From an uncultured beta proteobacterium (lineage in GTDB: Bacteria; Pseudomonadota; Gammaproteobacteria; Burkholderiales; Burkholderiaceae): a DNA stretch of 10,436 bases. The DNA is taken from positions 1-10,436 of the forward strand of contig CAILON010000418.1 in the NCBI GenBank assembly GCA_903835865.1, read 5' to 3'. The notes beneath the pieces were generated by a model. The model ran no database searches. It worked only from the letters and a program-made list of their open reading frames with translations, and was not told the origin of the DNA. Of the stretch, positions 1-6,682 are shown piece after piece (position 1 is the first letter of the stretch; each line of letters opens with the position of its first letter). The translations under genes were made by a program, and so were the position numbers.

Positions 1-39
1 AGCAATTTCTTCTTGCTCAATTTTTTCGATCAAATTCAT
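1..39 (-). CDS. rplS: 50S ribosomal protein L19, N-terminal fragment (cut by window edge)
   Basis: Only the first 13 codons are in the window, reading MNLIEKIEQEEIA, which matches the usual start of bacterial L19 (MNLI..LEQEEI). L19 sits at the 30S-50S interface of the ribosome. The ATG (37-39) is preceded by a good Shine-Dalgarno AAGGA (46-50) about six bases upstream. It is the last member of the classic rpsP-rimM-trmD-rplS order, which strongly supports a call made on so few residues. The 126-base gap to trmD is longer than usual for this operon and could hold an rplS-specific signal. Confidence 0.9.
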   Translation of the reverse strand, partial: MNLIEKIEQEEIA

Positions 40-165
40 TTTTAATCCTTAAACATCTTATTAGCGTTTAATCCCGAGATCTAAATCAGCGGACCTAACA
101 GAGGATGCAGTTAAAACAATTTCACTAAACCAAAAACCAAACCTTTAAATCACTACTGAGAGTAA
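40..165 (-). other. trmD-rplS intergenic spacer
   Basis: This 126-base non-coding spacer separates trmD from rplS. Apart from the rplS ribosome binding site (46-50) I see no convincing promoter pair, terminator or strong hairpin. On the transcribed strand there is a run of GGTTT-type repeats around 130-147. Such a gap in an otherwise tight operon would be a natural place for an internal promoter or RNA-processing site, because L19 must be made in larger amounts than TrmD. That is inference only. Confidence 0.4.
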
Positions 166-912
166 TCACAGCGAGCGAAGAAATTGTTCATCTTCTCGGG
201 TTAGCAACCCATTGGCTCTGGCCGATTCAATTAAATCTGGCCGGAGCCTGAACGTCAGCTCTAAAGACTTCTGCCGACGCCAATCCGCTATTTTAGCGTG
301 ATGTCCGCCCAAAAGCACGTCTGGGACGGATAAATTTTCATATATTTCAGGGCGGGTGTAGTGGGGATAGTCTAAAAGACCATTCATAAAGCTATCCTGG
401 GCAGCAGATTCGCCATCTCCAAGAGCCCCTGGAATGAGGCGAATAACCGCGTCCATCATGGCCATAGCGGGGATTTCACCCCCAGAAAGCACAAAATCCC
501 CTATAGAAAGCTGAATATCAACGTTTCGATCCACAAAGCGTTGGTCAACAGCCTCATACCGGCCGCAGATGAAGCTCAAATTGCCTAAATTTAGGATGTC
601 TGTCGCGATCTTTTGTGAAAAACGCTCCCCTTGGGGCGCTAAGAGGCAAATCGGACCAGATTTAATATTTGCCGCCAGATGGGCGGCCTTAATTCCGGCA
701 ACGGTATCTTCCAAAGGCTTGGCCATCATGACCATACCTGGACCGCCACCATAAGCGCGATCGTCCACTGTCTTGCGCGCATCCGAACAGAAATCTCGTG
801 GATTCCAGAGATGGACGCTAGCTAGTGATTGCTCGCAAGCTCGACCTGTAACACCCCACTGCGTGAGTGCAGAAAACATTTCTGGAAATAAGGTTACGAC
901 ATCAAAGCGCAT
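166..912 (-). CDS. trmD: tRNA (guanine-N1-)-methyltransferase TrmD
   Basis: TrmD uses S-adenosylmethionine to methylate N1 of G37, next to the anticodon, in tRNAs reading CNN, CGG-type and related codons. This prevents +1 frameshifting. The 248-residue protein has the family length and begins [13 protein letters not shown]. Visible SPOUT trefoil-knot motifs are [10 protein letters not shown] (116-125), [11 protein letters not shown] (136-146) and DAVIRLIPG (154-162, with the conserved Arg158). The DSF motif follows, with Asp173 matching the catalytic Asp169 of the E. coli enzyme, and then the conserved [10 protein letters not shown] (179-188). The gene begins 15 bases after rimM. The stretch before its ATG has no clear Shine-Dalgarno, so translation is probably weak or coupled to rimM. 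The assignment is secure. Confidence 0.98.
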   Translation of the reverse strand: MRFDVVTLFPEMFSALTQWGVTGRACEQSLASVHLWNPRDFCSDARKTVDDRAYGGGPGMVMMAKPLEDTVAGIKAAHLAANIKSGPICLLAPQGERFSQKIATDILNLGNLSFICGRYEAVDQRFVDRNVDIQLSIGDFVLSGGEIPAMAMMDAVIRLIPGALGDGESAAQDSFMNGLLDYPHYTRPEIYENLSVPDVLLGGHHAKIADWRRQKSLELTFRLRPDLIESARANGLLTREDEQFLRSL

Positions 913-927
913 GTTTTATTTTCTGGT

Positions 928-1494
928 TTATTGCCAGTCTGATTGCCAATCAAGCGTAATCGTTTTATTTGGCAAGTCAACGTTTTGTACCACCTCTTTT
1001 ACAAAGGGTACGAGATACTTTATCTCTTTAGTATTGGCATCACCTATAGCAATCACACCATGCGCACCATTTTCAGTGATGTCGATTACTTCACCAAGAT
1101 TCTCATTTTGTAAATTGATAGCCTGGCAACCGATGAGATCGACCCAATAATAAGAATCGCTTTCTGCTTTTGGAAATGCATCGCGTGCCACCAAGATGCG
1201 AGCACCTTTTAGTGCCAAGGCTTGATCACGGTCAGTCACACCCTCTAAGGTCATAACCACATTGCCACTATGCATCTTTGCACTCATGACTTTGTATTGC
1301 GTCAATGAAGCCTGCTCTACAGAGGCAGAAACGCCTGCATCCCTACGCGGGATTAGAGAAAGCCAAATTACTTTAGAAGATAGAAGTGCTACAGGTTCTG
1401 CTGAGTGAGGTCTCACCTTCACTTGGCCCTGCAATCCTTGCGCCTCAGAAATGGCGCCAAGTTCAATCAAATCATTTAGGGAAGGCGCACTCAT
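928..1494 (-). CDS. rimM: 16S rRNA processing / ribosome maturation factor RimM
   Basis: RimM binds ribosomal protein S19 and helps mature the 3' domain of 16S rRNA during 30S assembly. The 188-residue protein shows both expected domains. The N-terminal RimM barrel holds the AQGLQGQVKVRP segment (18-29), corresponding to the family's GAHGLKGEVKV signature with Gln in place of the usual His. A YYWVDLIG linker (115-122) leads into the C-terminal PRC-barrel, which includes the GAHGVIAI (143-150) and LVPFVKEVV (161-169) strands. The ATG at 1492-1494 has an AAGGTG ribosome binding site about nine bases upstream. It lies between rpsP and trmD, its normal operon place. The C-terminus ends in a small tandem DWQ-S-DWQ repeat encoded by a short direct DNA repeat, probably trivial. 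Confidence 0.97.
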   Translation of the reverse strand: MSAPSLNDLIELGAISEAQGLQGQVKVRPHSAEPVALLSSKVIWLSLIPRRDAGVSASVEQASLTQYKVMSAKMHSGNVVMTLEGVTDRDQALALKGARILVARDAFPKAESDSYYWVDLIGCQAINLQNENLGEVIDITENGAHGVIAIGDANTKEIKYLVPFVKEVVQNVDLPNKTITLDWQSDWQ

Positions 1495-1544
1495 TTGAAA
1501 GACACCTTATTTTCCCGAAATAGAACTACTGATAAATCCTGCTT

Positions 1545-1577
1545 CTAAAAACTCCATCGTAAAGATGAAGTTTTTAG
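1545..1577 (-). promoter_or_regulatory. Inverted repeat in the rpsP-rimM spacer (possible attenuator or processing hairpin)
   Basis: A perfect 9-base inverted repeat, CTAAAAACT (1545-1553) and AGTTTTTAG (1569-1577), encloses a 2x2 internal loop, a further 3-base ATC/GAT pairing and a 5-base loop. The stem is A/T-rich and the U-run is inside the 3' arm rather than after it, so it is at best a weak terminator on the operon strand. It lies just after the rpsP stop codon, where partial termination or mRNA processing could raise S16 output relative to RimM and TrmD. The repeat is visible; its function is inferred. Confidence 0.4.
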
Positions 1578-1588
1578 TTAAACAATAT

Positions 1589-1834
1589 TTAGACAGCAGG
1601 ATTGTTTTTGATCAAACGAATAACCGTTGGAGATACTTGTGCGCCAACGCCAGTCCAGTAAGTCAAACGATCTTGAGCAATGCGCATGGCTTGCTCAGAT
1701 TCAGCTGCTTGTGGATTGAAGTAACCAATGCGCTCGATGAAGTTCGAGTCACGACGGTTGCGCTTATCAGTAGCAACGATGCTGTAAAAAGGGCGCTTCT
1801 TAGAGCCGCCGCGTGCCAGTCGAATGACGACCAT
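1589..1834 (-). CDS. rpsP: 30S ribosomal protein S16
   Basis: S16 is an early-assembly protein of the small ribosomal subunit that binds 16S rRNA. The 81-residue product has the normal family length. It begins [20 protein letters not shown] and continues with the conserved [15 protein letters not shown] block (27-41). The ATG (1832-1834) has a clear AAGGA ribosome binding site seven bases upstream. It is the first gene of rpsP-rimM-trmD-rplS and is preceded by a leader of roughly 100 bases or more holding two hairpins. The assignment is secure. Confidence 0.98.
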   Translation of the reverse strand: MVVIRLARGGSKKRPFYSIVATDKRNRRDSNFIERIGYFNPQAAESEQAMRIAQDRLTYWTGVGAQVSPTVIRLIKNNPAV

Positions 1835-1864
1835 ACTTATTCCTTAAAATCTAAAATGAAAACA

Positions 1865-1878
1865 GGTTGATTACAACC
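1865..1878 (-). promoter_or_regulatory. Small hairpin in the rpsP leader
   Basis: GGTTG (1865-1869) and CAACC (1874-1878) form a 5-base stem with a 4-base loop. On the rpsP strand it is followed by a U-rich stretch (UGUUUUCAUUUU) and ends about 30 bases before the rpsP start codon. It could be part of a leader attenuator or of a ribosomal-protein binding site. The stem is short, so chance is a fair alternative. Confidence 0.25.
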
Positions 1879-1892
1879 CAATGAAATTACTA

Positions 1893-1921
1893 CAAAAAAT
1901 CTTGGGCTCCAACTCACCAAG
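1893..1921 (-). terminator. Terminator-like hairpin in the rpsP leader (possible attenuator)
   Basis: Read on the minus strand, CUUGG (1921-1917) pairs with CCAAG (1905-1901), and a bulged extra G-C pair is possible. The stem is followed directly by AUUUUUUG, a run of six U. This is the shape of a short intrinsic terminator, placed about 60 bases upstream of the rpsP ATG and downstream of a candidate -10 box. It could act as an attenuator of the ribosomal-protein operon. It could also terminate some unannotated upstream transcript, but no gene ends here on this strand. The stem is modest (5-6 pairs), so confidence is limited. Confidence 0.35.
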
Positions 1922-1950
1922 CAAACGCATGGTAGAGCGGAAAACCTCAT

Positions 1951-1979
1951 ATTCTAGACGAAAACCCCTACTTCTTCCA
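1951..1979 (-). promoter_or_regulatory. rpsP: Candidate promoter for the rpsP operon
   Basis: On the minus strand TAGAAT (1956-1951) matches the -10 consensus at five of six bases. At 17-base spacing the -35 position reads TGGAAG (1979-1974), a poor match at three of six bases. Transcription would begin near 1944, giving a leader of about 110 bases that includes both leader hairpins. It is offered because the operon must start somewhere in 1835-2058 and this is the best hexamer I found. Confidence 0.25.
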
Positions 1980-2018
1980 CCTATTTAAGTGTTTAAGCCA
2001 TTAGAATAGAAAACCACG

Positions 2019-2037
2019 ATATGTAAAATATACATAT
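2019..2037. promoter_or_regulatory. AT-rich inverted repeat upstream of the META lipoprotein gene (operator-like)
   Basis: ATATGTA (2019-2025) and TACATAT (2031-2037) form a perfect 7-base inverted repeat around a 5-base centre. It lies 21 bases before the ATG at 2059 and overlaps a TATAAA (2035-2040) that could serve as a -10 box. Dyads of this size often bind dimeric repressors, but AT-rich DNA throws up such repeats by chance and no regulator gene is nearby. Confidence 0.25.
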
Positions 2038-2058
2038 AAATCAATAACTTGTAAAAAA

Positions 2059-2589
2059 ATGACTGCTAAAATAGCGCTTTCCACCCCTTCTAGAAGTAGC
2101 TTAAATAGTTTATTGATGACGATTTCTTGTCTAGGTTTGTCTCTTTTAACTGCCTGCGCCAATGTAATCCCCCCTTGCGGTGCAAAAACCAGCCCTCCTA
2201 GTAGTGAGCTGCGAAATACCAAATGGGAGTTGACTCGCTGGAACCTTCCCCCAAACGCCAATGGAGAGGTTCGTACTCGCCAGATTCCTCAGGGGGAGAG
2301 CAGTAACCCCATTCAAATTACCTTTGATAGCAAGGGTGATCGGGTGAGTGGTTCCACAGGATGCAATCGCTTTACCGCAAGCCTAGATGAAGATGCGAAA
2401 GGATTTATCTTCAAGCAAATTACGAGTACGAAAATGTCATGCTCGCCTGCGCGCATGGAACTCGAAAATGATTTTCTATACGAACTAAATGATTACCGGA
2501 ATATTGTGCGAAATGGCGATCAATTACTCATGATTGGTGCCGACCGTGAAGTGTTAAGCTTTACCCAACGTAGTAATAACACCAAATAA
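2059..2589 (+). CDS. META-domain (HslJ-like, DUF306) lipoprotein
   Basis: This is a predicted envelope lipoprotein of unknown function. The N-terminus has basic residues (Lys4, Arg12), a hydrophobic stretch (19-31) and a lipobox LTAC with Cys33 as the likely lipidated residue. A META domain follows at about 50-170. It opens LRNTKWELTRW (51-61) and has the signature GSTGCNRF (98-105) and TKMSC (124-128), with the conserved pair Cys102/Cys128. ELENDFL (134-140) and a final VLSFTQ strand close the domain. HslJ-type META proteins have been linked to heat shock and novobiocin resistance in E. coli, without a defined biochemical role. Neither the ATG at 2059 nor the internal ATG at 2116 has a good ribosome binding site. 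I prefer 2059 because it supplies the basic n-region. It is followed after 27 bases by a membrane protein gene, probably co-transcribed. Confidence 0.85.
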   Translation: MTAKIALSTPSRSSLNSLLMTISCLGLSLLTACANVIPPCGAKTSPPSSELRNTKWELTRWNLPPNANGEVRTRQIPQGESSNPIQITFDSKGDRVSGSTGCNRFTASLDEDAKGFIFKQITSTKMSCSPARMELENDFLYELNDYRNIVRNGDQLLMIGADREVLSFTQRSNNTK

Positions 2590-2616
2590 GAAAACAGCAT
2601 TATTGCTTAAAGATTT

Positions 2617-3063
2617 ATGAAAAATTCTAAATTTATTTTTTGCGCGCTTGGCTTATTTTTTCCGGGTGCGGGCTTAAATTGCTTTTATCTACAAGGATTC
2701 AAATCTTTTTGGGGCTGGATTCAATTGATTGCCTTGCTTGGTGGTATTGCAGGCTGGAGTCTTCTAAAAGTAGCGCACTTTCACTCAGCTCCTGGATGGG
2801 TGCTGATCACTTTTGGTTTTATTGCAGTAGAAGCTAGCTGGCTAACAACGATTGCTTTTGGTTTGCGCCTAGATGAGAAATGGGATGCCCAATTCAACCC
2901 TGGAATTGATGAGGCTAAACGAACACGCTCTGGCTGGCCAACAGTCTTAACGGTTATTTTTTCTTTGGTATTTGGGGCCGCCGTAATGATGACCTTCCTG
3001 GCCATTTCCTTTGAGCAATTCTTTATTTCTCAAATCTACGAAGCGAAAAAGCTATCCCAGTAA
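2617..3063 (+). CDS. Small membrane protein, TM2-domain-like N-terminus
   Basis: This 148-residue predicted inner-membrane protein has four hydrophobic segments at about 5-25, 32-51, 60-82 and 108-131. The first two, with GLFFPGAGLNCFYLQG (12-27) and a following FWGWIQL, resemble the TM2 domain pattern of a glycine-rich turn, then FYL, then a second helix. A hydrophilic loop (84-107) contains DEKWDAQFNPG. From memory, similar proteins with a DE.W.A..NPG loop occur across Burkholderiales, but their function is unknown to me. The gene starts 27 bases after the META lipoprotein with only a weak ribosome binding site, which suggests co-transcription. Its 3' end overlaps the terminator hairpin, with the stop codon inside the loop. 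Confidence 0.75.
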   Translation: MKNSKFIFCALGLFFPGAGLNCFYLQGFKSFWGWIQLIALLGGIAGWSLLKVAHFHSAPGWVLITFGFIAVEASWLTTIAFGLRLDEKWDAQFNPGIDEAKRTRSGWPTVLTVIFSLVFGAAVMMTFLAISFEQFFISQIYEAKKLSQ

Positions 3064-3078
3064 TTGCGGATAGCTTTT
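3046..3078. terminator. Bidirectional intrinsic terminator between converging units
   Basis: AAAAGCTATCC (3047-3057) and GGATAGCTTTT (3068-3078) form a perfect 11-base stem with a 10-base loop. T-runs lie on both sides (TTTT at 3075-3078 on plus; five A at 3046-3050, giving U on minus). It can therefore end the plus-strand membrane-protein transcript and also the minus-strand acyl-CoA dehydrogenase transcript. The stop codon of the membrane protein lies inside the loop. Confidence 0.75.
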
Positions 3079-3080
3079 AG

Positions 3081-3102
3081 ATTACCTCAATATTTGGGTA
3101 AT
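3081..3102. terminator. Second small hairpin between converging units
   Basis: ATTACC (3081-3086) pairs with GGTAAT (3097-3102), with one further T-G pair. It lies right after the acyl-CoA dehydrogenase stop codon on the minus strand and just before the larger bidirectional hairpin. It has no adjoining U-run, so it may protect the mRNA 3' end or assist the main terminator rather than terminate alone. Confidence 0.35.
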
Positions 3103-3111
3103 GAGATAACT

Positions 3112-4899
3112 TTAGAACTGTTCCAACTCCAATGCATTCGTGGAGTGGCCGCTTTCAATAATCGAAGTGGCCAAAGCCTGCGCTTGGGGCAATAAATTTT
3201 CAGCAAAGAAACGGGCGGTAGCAATCTTGGCATCATAGAAACTCGGATCACTATCACGCAAACGTTGAGCTGCTAAAAGGGCTCTAGCCATTTGCCAAGC
3301 GCCAAGCACTAAGCCACATAAGCGCAAATAAGCAAAGCTACCGGCATAGACCGCTTTAGCATCAGTCTTTGCATTGGCCAAGATATAAGCGACTGACTCT
3401 TCAAAAGCTACACGGCCAGCGCATAATTGCTTGAGGACAGCCTTAGCATCAGCAGTGCCGCTAGTCGCAAGATCTTTTTCTGTTTGTGCAATTTTTGCAA
3501 TCAGGACTTTAGCAGTAACGCCACCATCGCGAACGGTTTTTCTACCAACCAGATCATTCGCCTGAATAGCGGTCGTACCTTCATAGATTGTCAAAATGCG
3601 GGCATCTCGGTAGTGCTGTGCAGCACCCGTCTCCTCAATAAATCCCATGCCGCCATGCACTTGCACACCTAAGCTTGCTACCTCAATGGACATCTCTGTT
3701 GAGAAGCCCTTCACAATAGGTACTAAGAACTCATAGATAGCTTGATTGGCCTTCTGGTCTGCTTCACTTGGTGCAGCATGTTGCGCATCGTAGGCAGCTG
3801 CTGCGTAATAAGCTAATGCACGACAGGCTTCTGTATAGGCGCGCATCGTCATCAACATCCGCTTTACATCAGGCTGATGAATAATCGCCACAGGACCAGG
3901 TGATCCTGCCAAGTCACGACTTTGAACACGATCTTTTGCGTACTGCACTGCTTTTTGATATGCACGCTCAGCCACTGCAATGCCTTGCATACCTACTGCA
4001 AATCGTGCGGCATTCATCATCACAAACATGTATTCAAGACCACGATTTTCTTCACCAACTAAATATCCAATCGCACCACCATGATCCCCGAACTGCAGCA
4101 CTGCTGTTGGGCTCGCTTTAATTCCAAGCTTATGCTCAATCGATACGCAATGCACATCATTGCGCTCACCTAAAGAACCATCAGCATTGACCACAAACTT
4201 AGGAACCACAAATAATGAAATACCTTTTACCCCCTCAGGCGCATCAGGCGTTCTGGCCAGCACTAAATGGACAATATTTTTTGCCATGTCATGCTCGCCA
4301 TAAGTGATGAATATCTTCGTCGCGAAAATCTTAAAGGTGCCATCACCCGCTGGGACAGCCCGTGCGCGCACCATGGAAAGATCTGAGCCCGCCTGTGATT
4401 CAGTAAGACACATGGAGCCCGTCCACTCACCAGAAATCATCTGCGGAACAAATTTTTCTTGAAGCTCAGGACTTGCAGCTGTGAGTAGAGCCTCGATTGC
4501 ACCATCAGTCAACATTGGGCACAAGGCAAAAGAAAGGCTTGCTGAGTGAACCATTTCAAAGCAGGCAGTAGCAATGAGTTTTGGCAAGCCCTGGCCACCA
4601 AACTCCGCTGGATGCACTACACCTTGCCAACCAGCTGCAGCAAATTGCTCAAATGCATCTTTAAAACCAGGAGTAGTGGTGACCACACCATCCTTTAAAG
4701 AACTGGGAGCTTGATCGCCTGGCCAATTAAGAGGTGCTACAACATCTTGATTAAATTTTGCCGACTCTTCCAAAATAGCAGGAGCCAAATCAACGTCTGC
4801 ACCAGCCTGTGCATATGCAGGATAGGCAACTACATCTGATAGCCCCGCTAATTCATTCATTACAAACAACATGTCTTTTACCGGGGCTACATATGGCAT
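3112..4899 (-). CDS. FAD-dependent acyl-CoA dehydrogenase, long form (FadE5/DmdC-like)
   Basis: This cytoplasmic flavoenzyme would introduce the alpha-beta double bond into an acyl-CoA and pass electrons to ETF. At 595 residues it is the long form, with an extra N-terminal segment (MPYVAPVKDMLFVMNEL, 1-17) and an extra C-terminal domain (about 455-590) added to the usual ACAD core. Visible motifs are the CLTESQAGSDL FAD/substrate segment (164-174), KIFITYGEH (195-203), GVQVHGGMGF (411-420) and YRDARILTIYEGTT (430-443). In the last of these, Glu440 is the expected catalytic base. A strong GAGGAG ribosome binding site precedes the ATG. It lies 40 bases after etfA, its electron acceptor. Relatives are often annotated as 3-methylmercaptopropionyl-CoA dehydrogenase (DmdC) or broad-range fatty acyl-CoA dehydrogenase; the substrate here is not determined. 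Confidence 0.95.
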   Translation of the reverse strand: MPYVAPVKDMLFVMNELAGLSDVVAYPAYAQAGADVDLAPAILEESAKFNQDVVAPLNWPGDQAPSSLKDGVVTTTPGFKDAFEQFAAAGWQGVVHPAEFGGQGLPKLIATACFEMVHSASLSFALCPMLTDGAIEALLTAASPELQEKFVPQMISGEWTGSMCLTESQAGSDLSMVRARAVPAGDGTFKIFATKIFITYGEHDMAKNIVHLVLARTPDAPEGVKGISLFVVPKFVVNADGSLGERNDVHCVSIEHKLGIKASPTAVLQFGDHGGAIGYLVGEENRGLEYMFVMMNAARFAVGMQGIAVAERAYQKAVQYAKDRVQSRDLAGSPGPVAIIHQPDVKRMLMTMRAYTEACRALAYYAAAAYDAQHAAPSEADQKANQAIYEFLVPIVKGFSTEMSIEVASLGVQVHGGMGFIEETGAAQHYRDARILTIYEGTTAIQANDLVGRKTVRDGGVTAKVLIAKIAQTEKDLATSGTADAKAVLKQLCAGRVAFEESVAYILANAKTDAKAVYAGSFAYLRLCGLVLGAWQMARALLAAQRLRDSDPSFYDAKIATARFFAENLLPQAQALATSIIESGHSTNALELEQF

Positions 4900-4939
4900 T
4901 ACAACTCCTCTGTATTCAGATCAAACAATTCAATCACGA

Positions 4940-5875
4940 TTAGCCAAGCGCTTTAGTCAACTCAGGTACCGCAGTAAACAAATCAGCCACTAACCCATAG
5001 TCTGCAACGCTAAAGATCGGCGCCTCAGGATCTTTGTTGATAGCAACAATCACTTTGGAGTCTTTCATGCCAGCTAAATGCTGAATAGCACCTGAGATAC
5101 CTACGGCAACATACAGTTGTGGCGCAACAATCTTGCCAGTTTGACCCACTTGATAATCATTGGATACATAACCAGCATCTACTGCAGCACGTGAGGCGCC
5201 AAGGGCAGCGCCTAACTTATCCGCCAGTGGAGCGATGAGCTCTTGGTATTTTTCTCCAGAGCCAAGACCACGTCCACCAGAAACAATAATCTTGGCAGCC
5301 GTCAACTCTGGGCGATTCGATTTAGTCAGCTCACGGCCTACAAAAGAGGATTTTCCTGCGCTATCAGCAGCTGCTTGTTTTTCAATGCTTGCCGTACCAC
5401 CAGTACTAGCCACTGGATCAAAGCCAGTAGTACGCACAGTGATCACTTTTACTGGATCACCTGATTGCACGGTAGCAATAGCATTACCCGCATAGATCGG
5501 ACGCTCATAGGTATCAGGACCAATCACTTTAGTGATGTCTGATAGCTGGGCAACATCTAACTGAGCGGCAACCCGTGGCATCACATTCTTGCCGTTTGCA
5601 GTTGCAGGAGCTAAGAGGTGGGTATAGCCACTAGCGATCGATAGAATCTGCGCCGCCAAAGGTTCTGCCAACTGATCCGCCAGGGCAGGAGCGTCAATTT
5701 GAATCACTTTACGTACGCCGGCAATTTGAGCTGCTGCCCCTGCAGCACTATCAGAGCCGCTACCAGCAACCAAGATATCGACTTCAGGAGAGCACTGGAG
5801 AGCAGCTGCTACAGCATTCAAAGTTGCTACTTTTAAAGATTGATTATCGTGTTCAGCAATAACTAGAGCAGCCAT
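4940..5875 (-). CDS. etfA: Electron transfer flavoprotein, alpha subunit
   Basis: EtfA holds the redox-active FAD of the soluble EtfAB heterodimer, which takes electrons from acyl-CoA dehydrogenases to ETF:ubiquinone oxidoreductase. The 311-residue length is normal. The FAD domain shows VSGGRGLGSGEKY (198-210), SRAAVDAGY (228-236) and the family signature LYVAVGISGAIQHLAGM (254-270), followed by VIVAINKDPEAPIF (275-288). The ATG abuts the etfB stop codon with no spacing (TAA then ATG), and an AAGG site about eight bases upstream lies inside etfB, a typical translational coupling arrangement for equimolar subunits. The acyl-CoA dehydrogenase gene follows. Confidence 0.98.
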   Translation of the reverse strand: MAALVIAEHDNQSLKVATLNAVAAALQCSPEVDILVAGSGSDSAAGAAAQIAGVRKVIQIDAPALADQLAEPLAAQILSIASGYTHLLAPATANGKNVMPRVAAQLDVAQLSDITKVIGPDTYERPIYAGNAIATVQSGDPVKVITVRTTGFDPVASTGGTASIEKQAAADSAGKSSFVGRELTKSNRPELTAAKIIVSGGRGLGSGEKYQELIAPLADKLGAALGASRAAVDAGYVSNDYQVGQTGKIVAPQLYVAVGISGAIQHLAGMKDSKVIVAINKDPEAPIFSVADYGLVADLFTAVPELTKALG

Positions 5876-6625
5876 TTAGATTACCTTCGCTTCATTTTTA
5901 AGTTTTTCTACCAAGGCCGCTACATCGGCAACCATGACACCAGCTGAGCGCTTCGGCGGCTCCTCAACCTTCAGAGTCTTCAGCCGAGGAGCAATGTCAA
6001 CACCGAGCTCTTCAGGCTTAATAATTTCCATTGGCTTTTTCTTAGCCTTCATGATGTTCGGCAAAGTGACATACCTGGGTTCATTAAGACGTAAGTCAGT
6101 AGTGATCACTGCTGGTAAAGACAATGCAATCGTTTCTAATCCGCCATCAACCTCACGCGTCACCGTTACTTTGCCATCAGCAACCACTACTTTAGAAGCA
6201 AAGGTTGCTTGTGGAATATCTAACAAACTTGCCAACATCTGGCCTGTTTGATTGCTATCGTCATCAATCGCTTGTTTACCAAGAATAATAATTTGAGCAG
6301 CCTCTTTATCAGAAAGTGCTTTGAGTATTTTTGCTACTGCTAAAGGCTGTAGCTCAGCATCCGTCTCTACCAATATGGCACGATCAGCGCCAATAGCTAA
6401 AGCAGTGCGTAAGGTTTCTTGGCACTGAGTAACACCGGCAGTCACTACTACCACTTCAGTAGCTACACCTGCTTCTTTGAGACGTACCGCTTCTTCAACA
6501 GCGATCTCATCAAAAGGGTTCATGCTCATTTTGACGTTCGCAATATCAACGCCAGAGTTATCAGATTTAACGCGCACTTTAACGTTGTAATCCACAACGC
6601 GTTTAACAGCTACTAAGATTTTCAT
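5876..6625 (-). CDS. etfB: Electron transfer flavoprotein, beta subunit
   Basis: EtfB is the small subunit of the EtfAB electron carrier. It binds AMP structurally and docks onto acyl-CoA dehydrogenases. The 249-residue protein begins [20 protein letters not shown] and has the [16 protein letters not shown] segment (36-51). The nucleotide-binding DDDSNQTGQ (121-129) follows, then the signature [20 protein letters not shown] (176-195), whose Leu188 corresponds to the dehydrogenase recognition-loop leucine. This is a housekeeping-type (fatty acid oxidation) ETF rather than a bifurcating or nitrogen-fixation Fix type, judging by the recognition loop. Only a weak GAGA site precedes the ATG. The 132-base spacer from the upstream synthetase gene is rich in inverted repeats and may carry a separate promoter. 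Confidence 0.98.
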   Translation of the reverse strand: MKILVAVKRVVDYNVKVRVKSDNSGVDIANVKMSMNPFDEIAVEEAVRLKEAGVATEVVVVTAGVTQCQETLRTALAIGADRAILVETDAELQPLAVAKILKALSDKEAAQIIILGKQAIDDDSNQTGQMLASLLDIPQATFASKVVVADGKVTVTREVDGGLETIALSLPAVITTDLRLNEPRYVTLPNIMKAKKKPMEIIKPEELGVDIAPRLKTLKVEEPPKRSAGVMVADVAALVEKLKNEAKVI

Positions 6626-6682
6626 CTGGAATTCTCAATGTTTATAAAACGTTTACAAAAACAATATGGATTTATTTGATTA

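Noticed and set aside
931..951. Short direct repeat at the end of rimM encoding DWQ twice
   Set aside because: Two 6-base TTGCCA units coding for a harmless C-terminal extension; too small to indicate a repeat element.
773..1150. 125-codon open frame on the plus strand across trmD and rimM
   Set aside because: It runs antisense through two well-conserved genes and their junction, with no ribosome binding site or domain.
1565..1870. 101-codon open frame on the plus strand across rpsP
   Set aside because: It is antisense to S16 and its leader. Its codons simply mirror conserved S16 residues.
2001..2261. 86-codon open frame on the minus strand in the divergent region
   Set aside because: It overlaps the signal peptide and start of the META lipoprotein, which has clear domain support, and it lacks recognisable features.
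3045..3060. A 16-base exact match (gaaaaagctatcccag) to 10261-10276
   Set aside because: The two copies lie in unrelated genes in different reading frames, the flanks differ at once, and one copy belongs to the terminator stem. Most likely chance.
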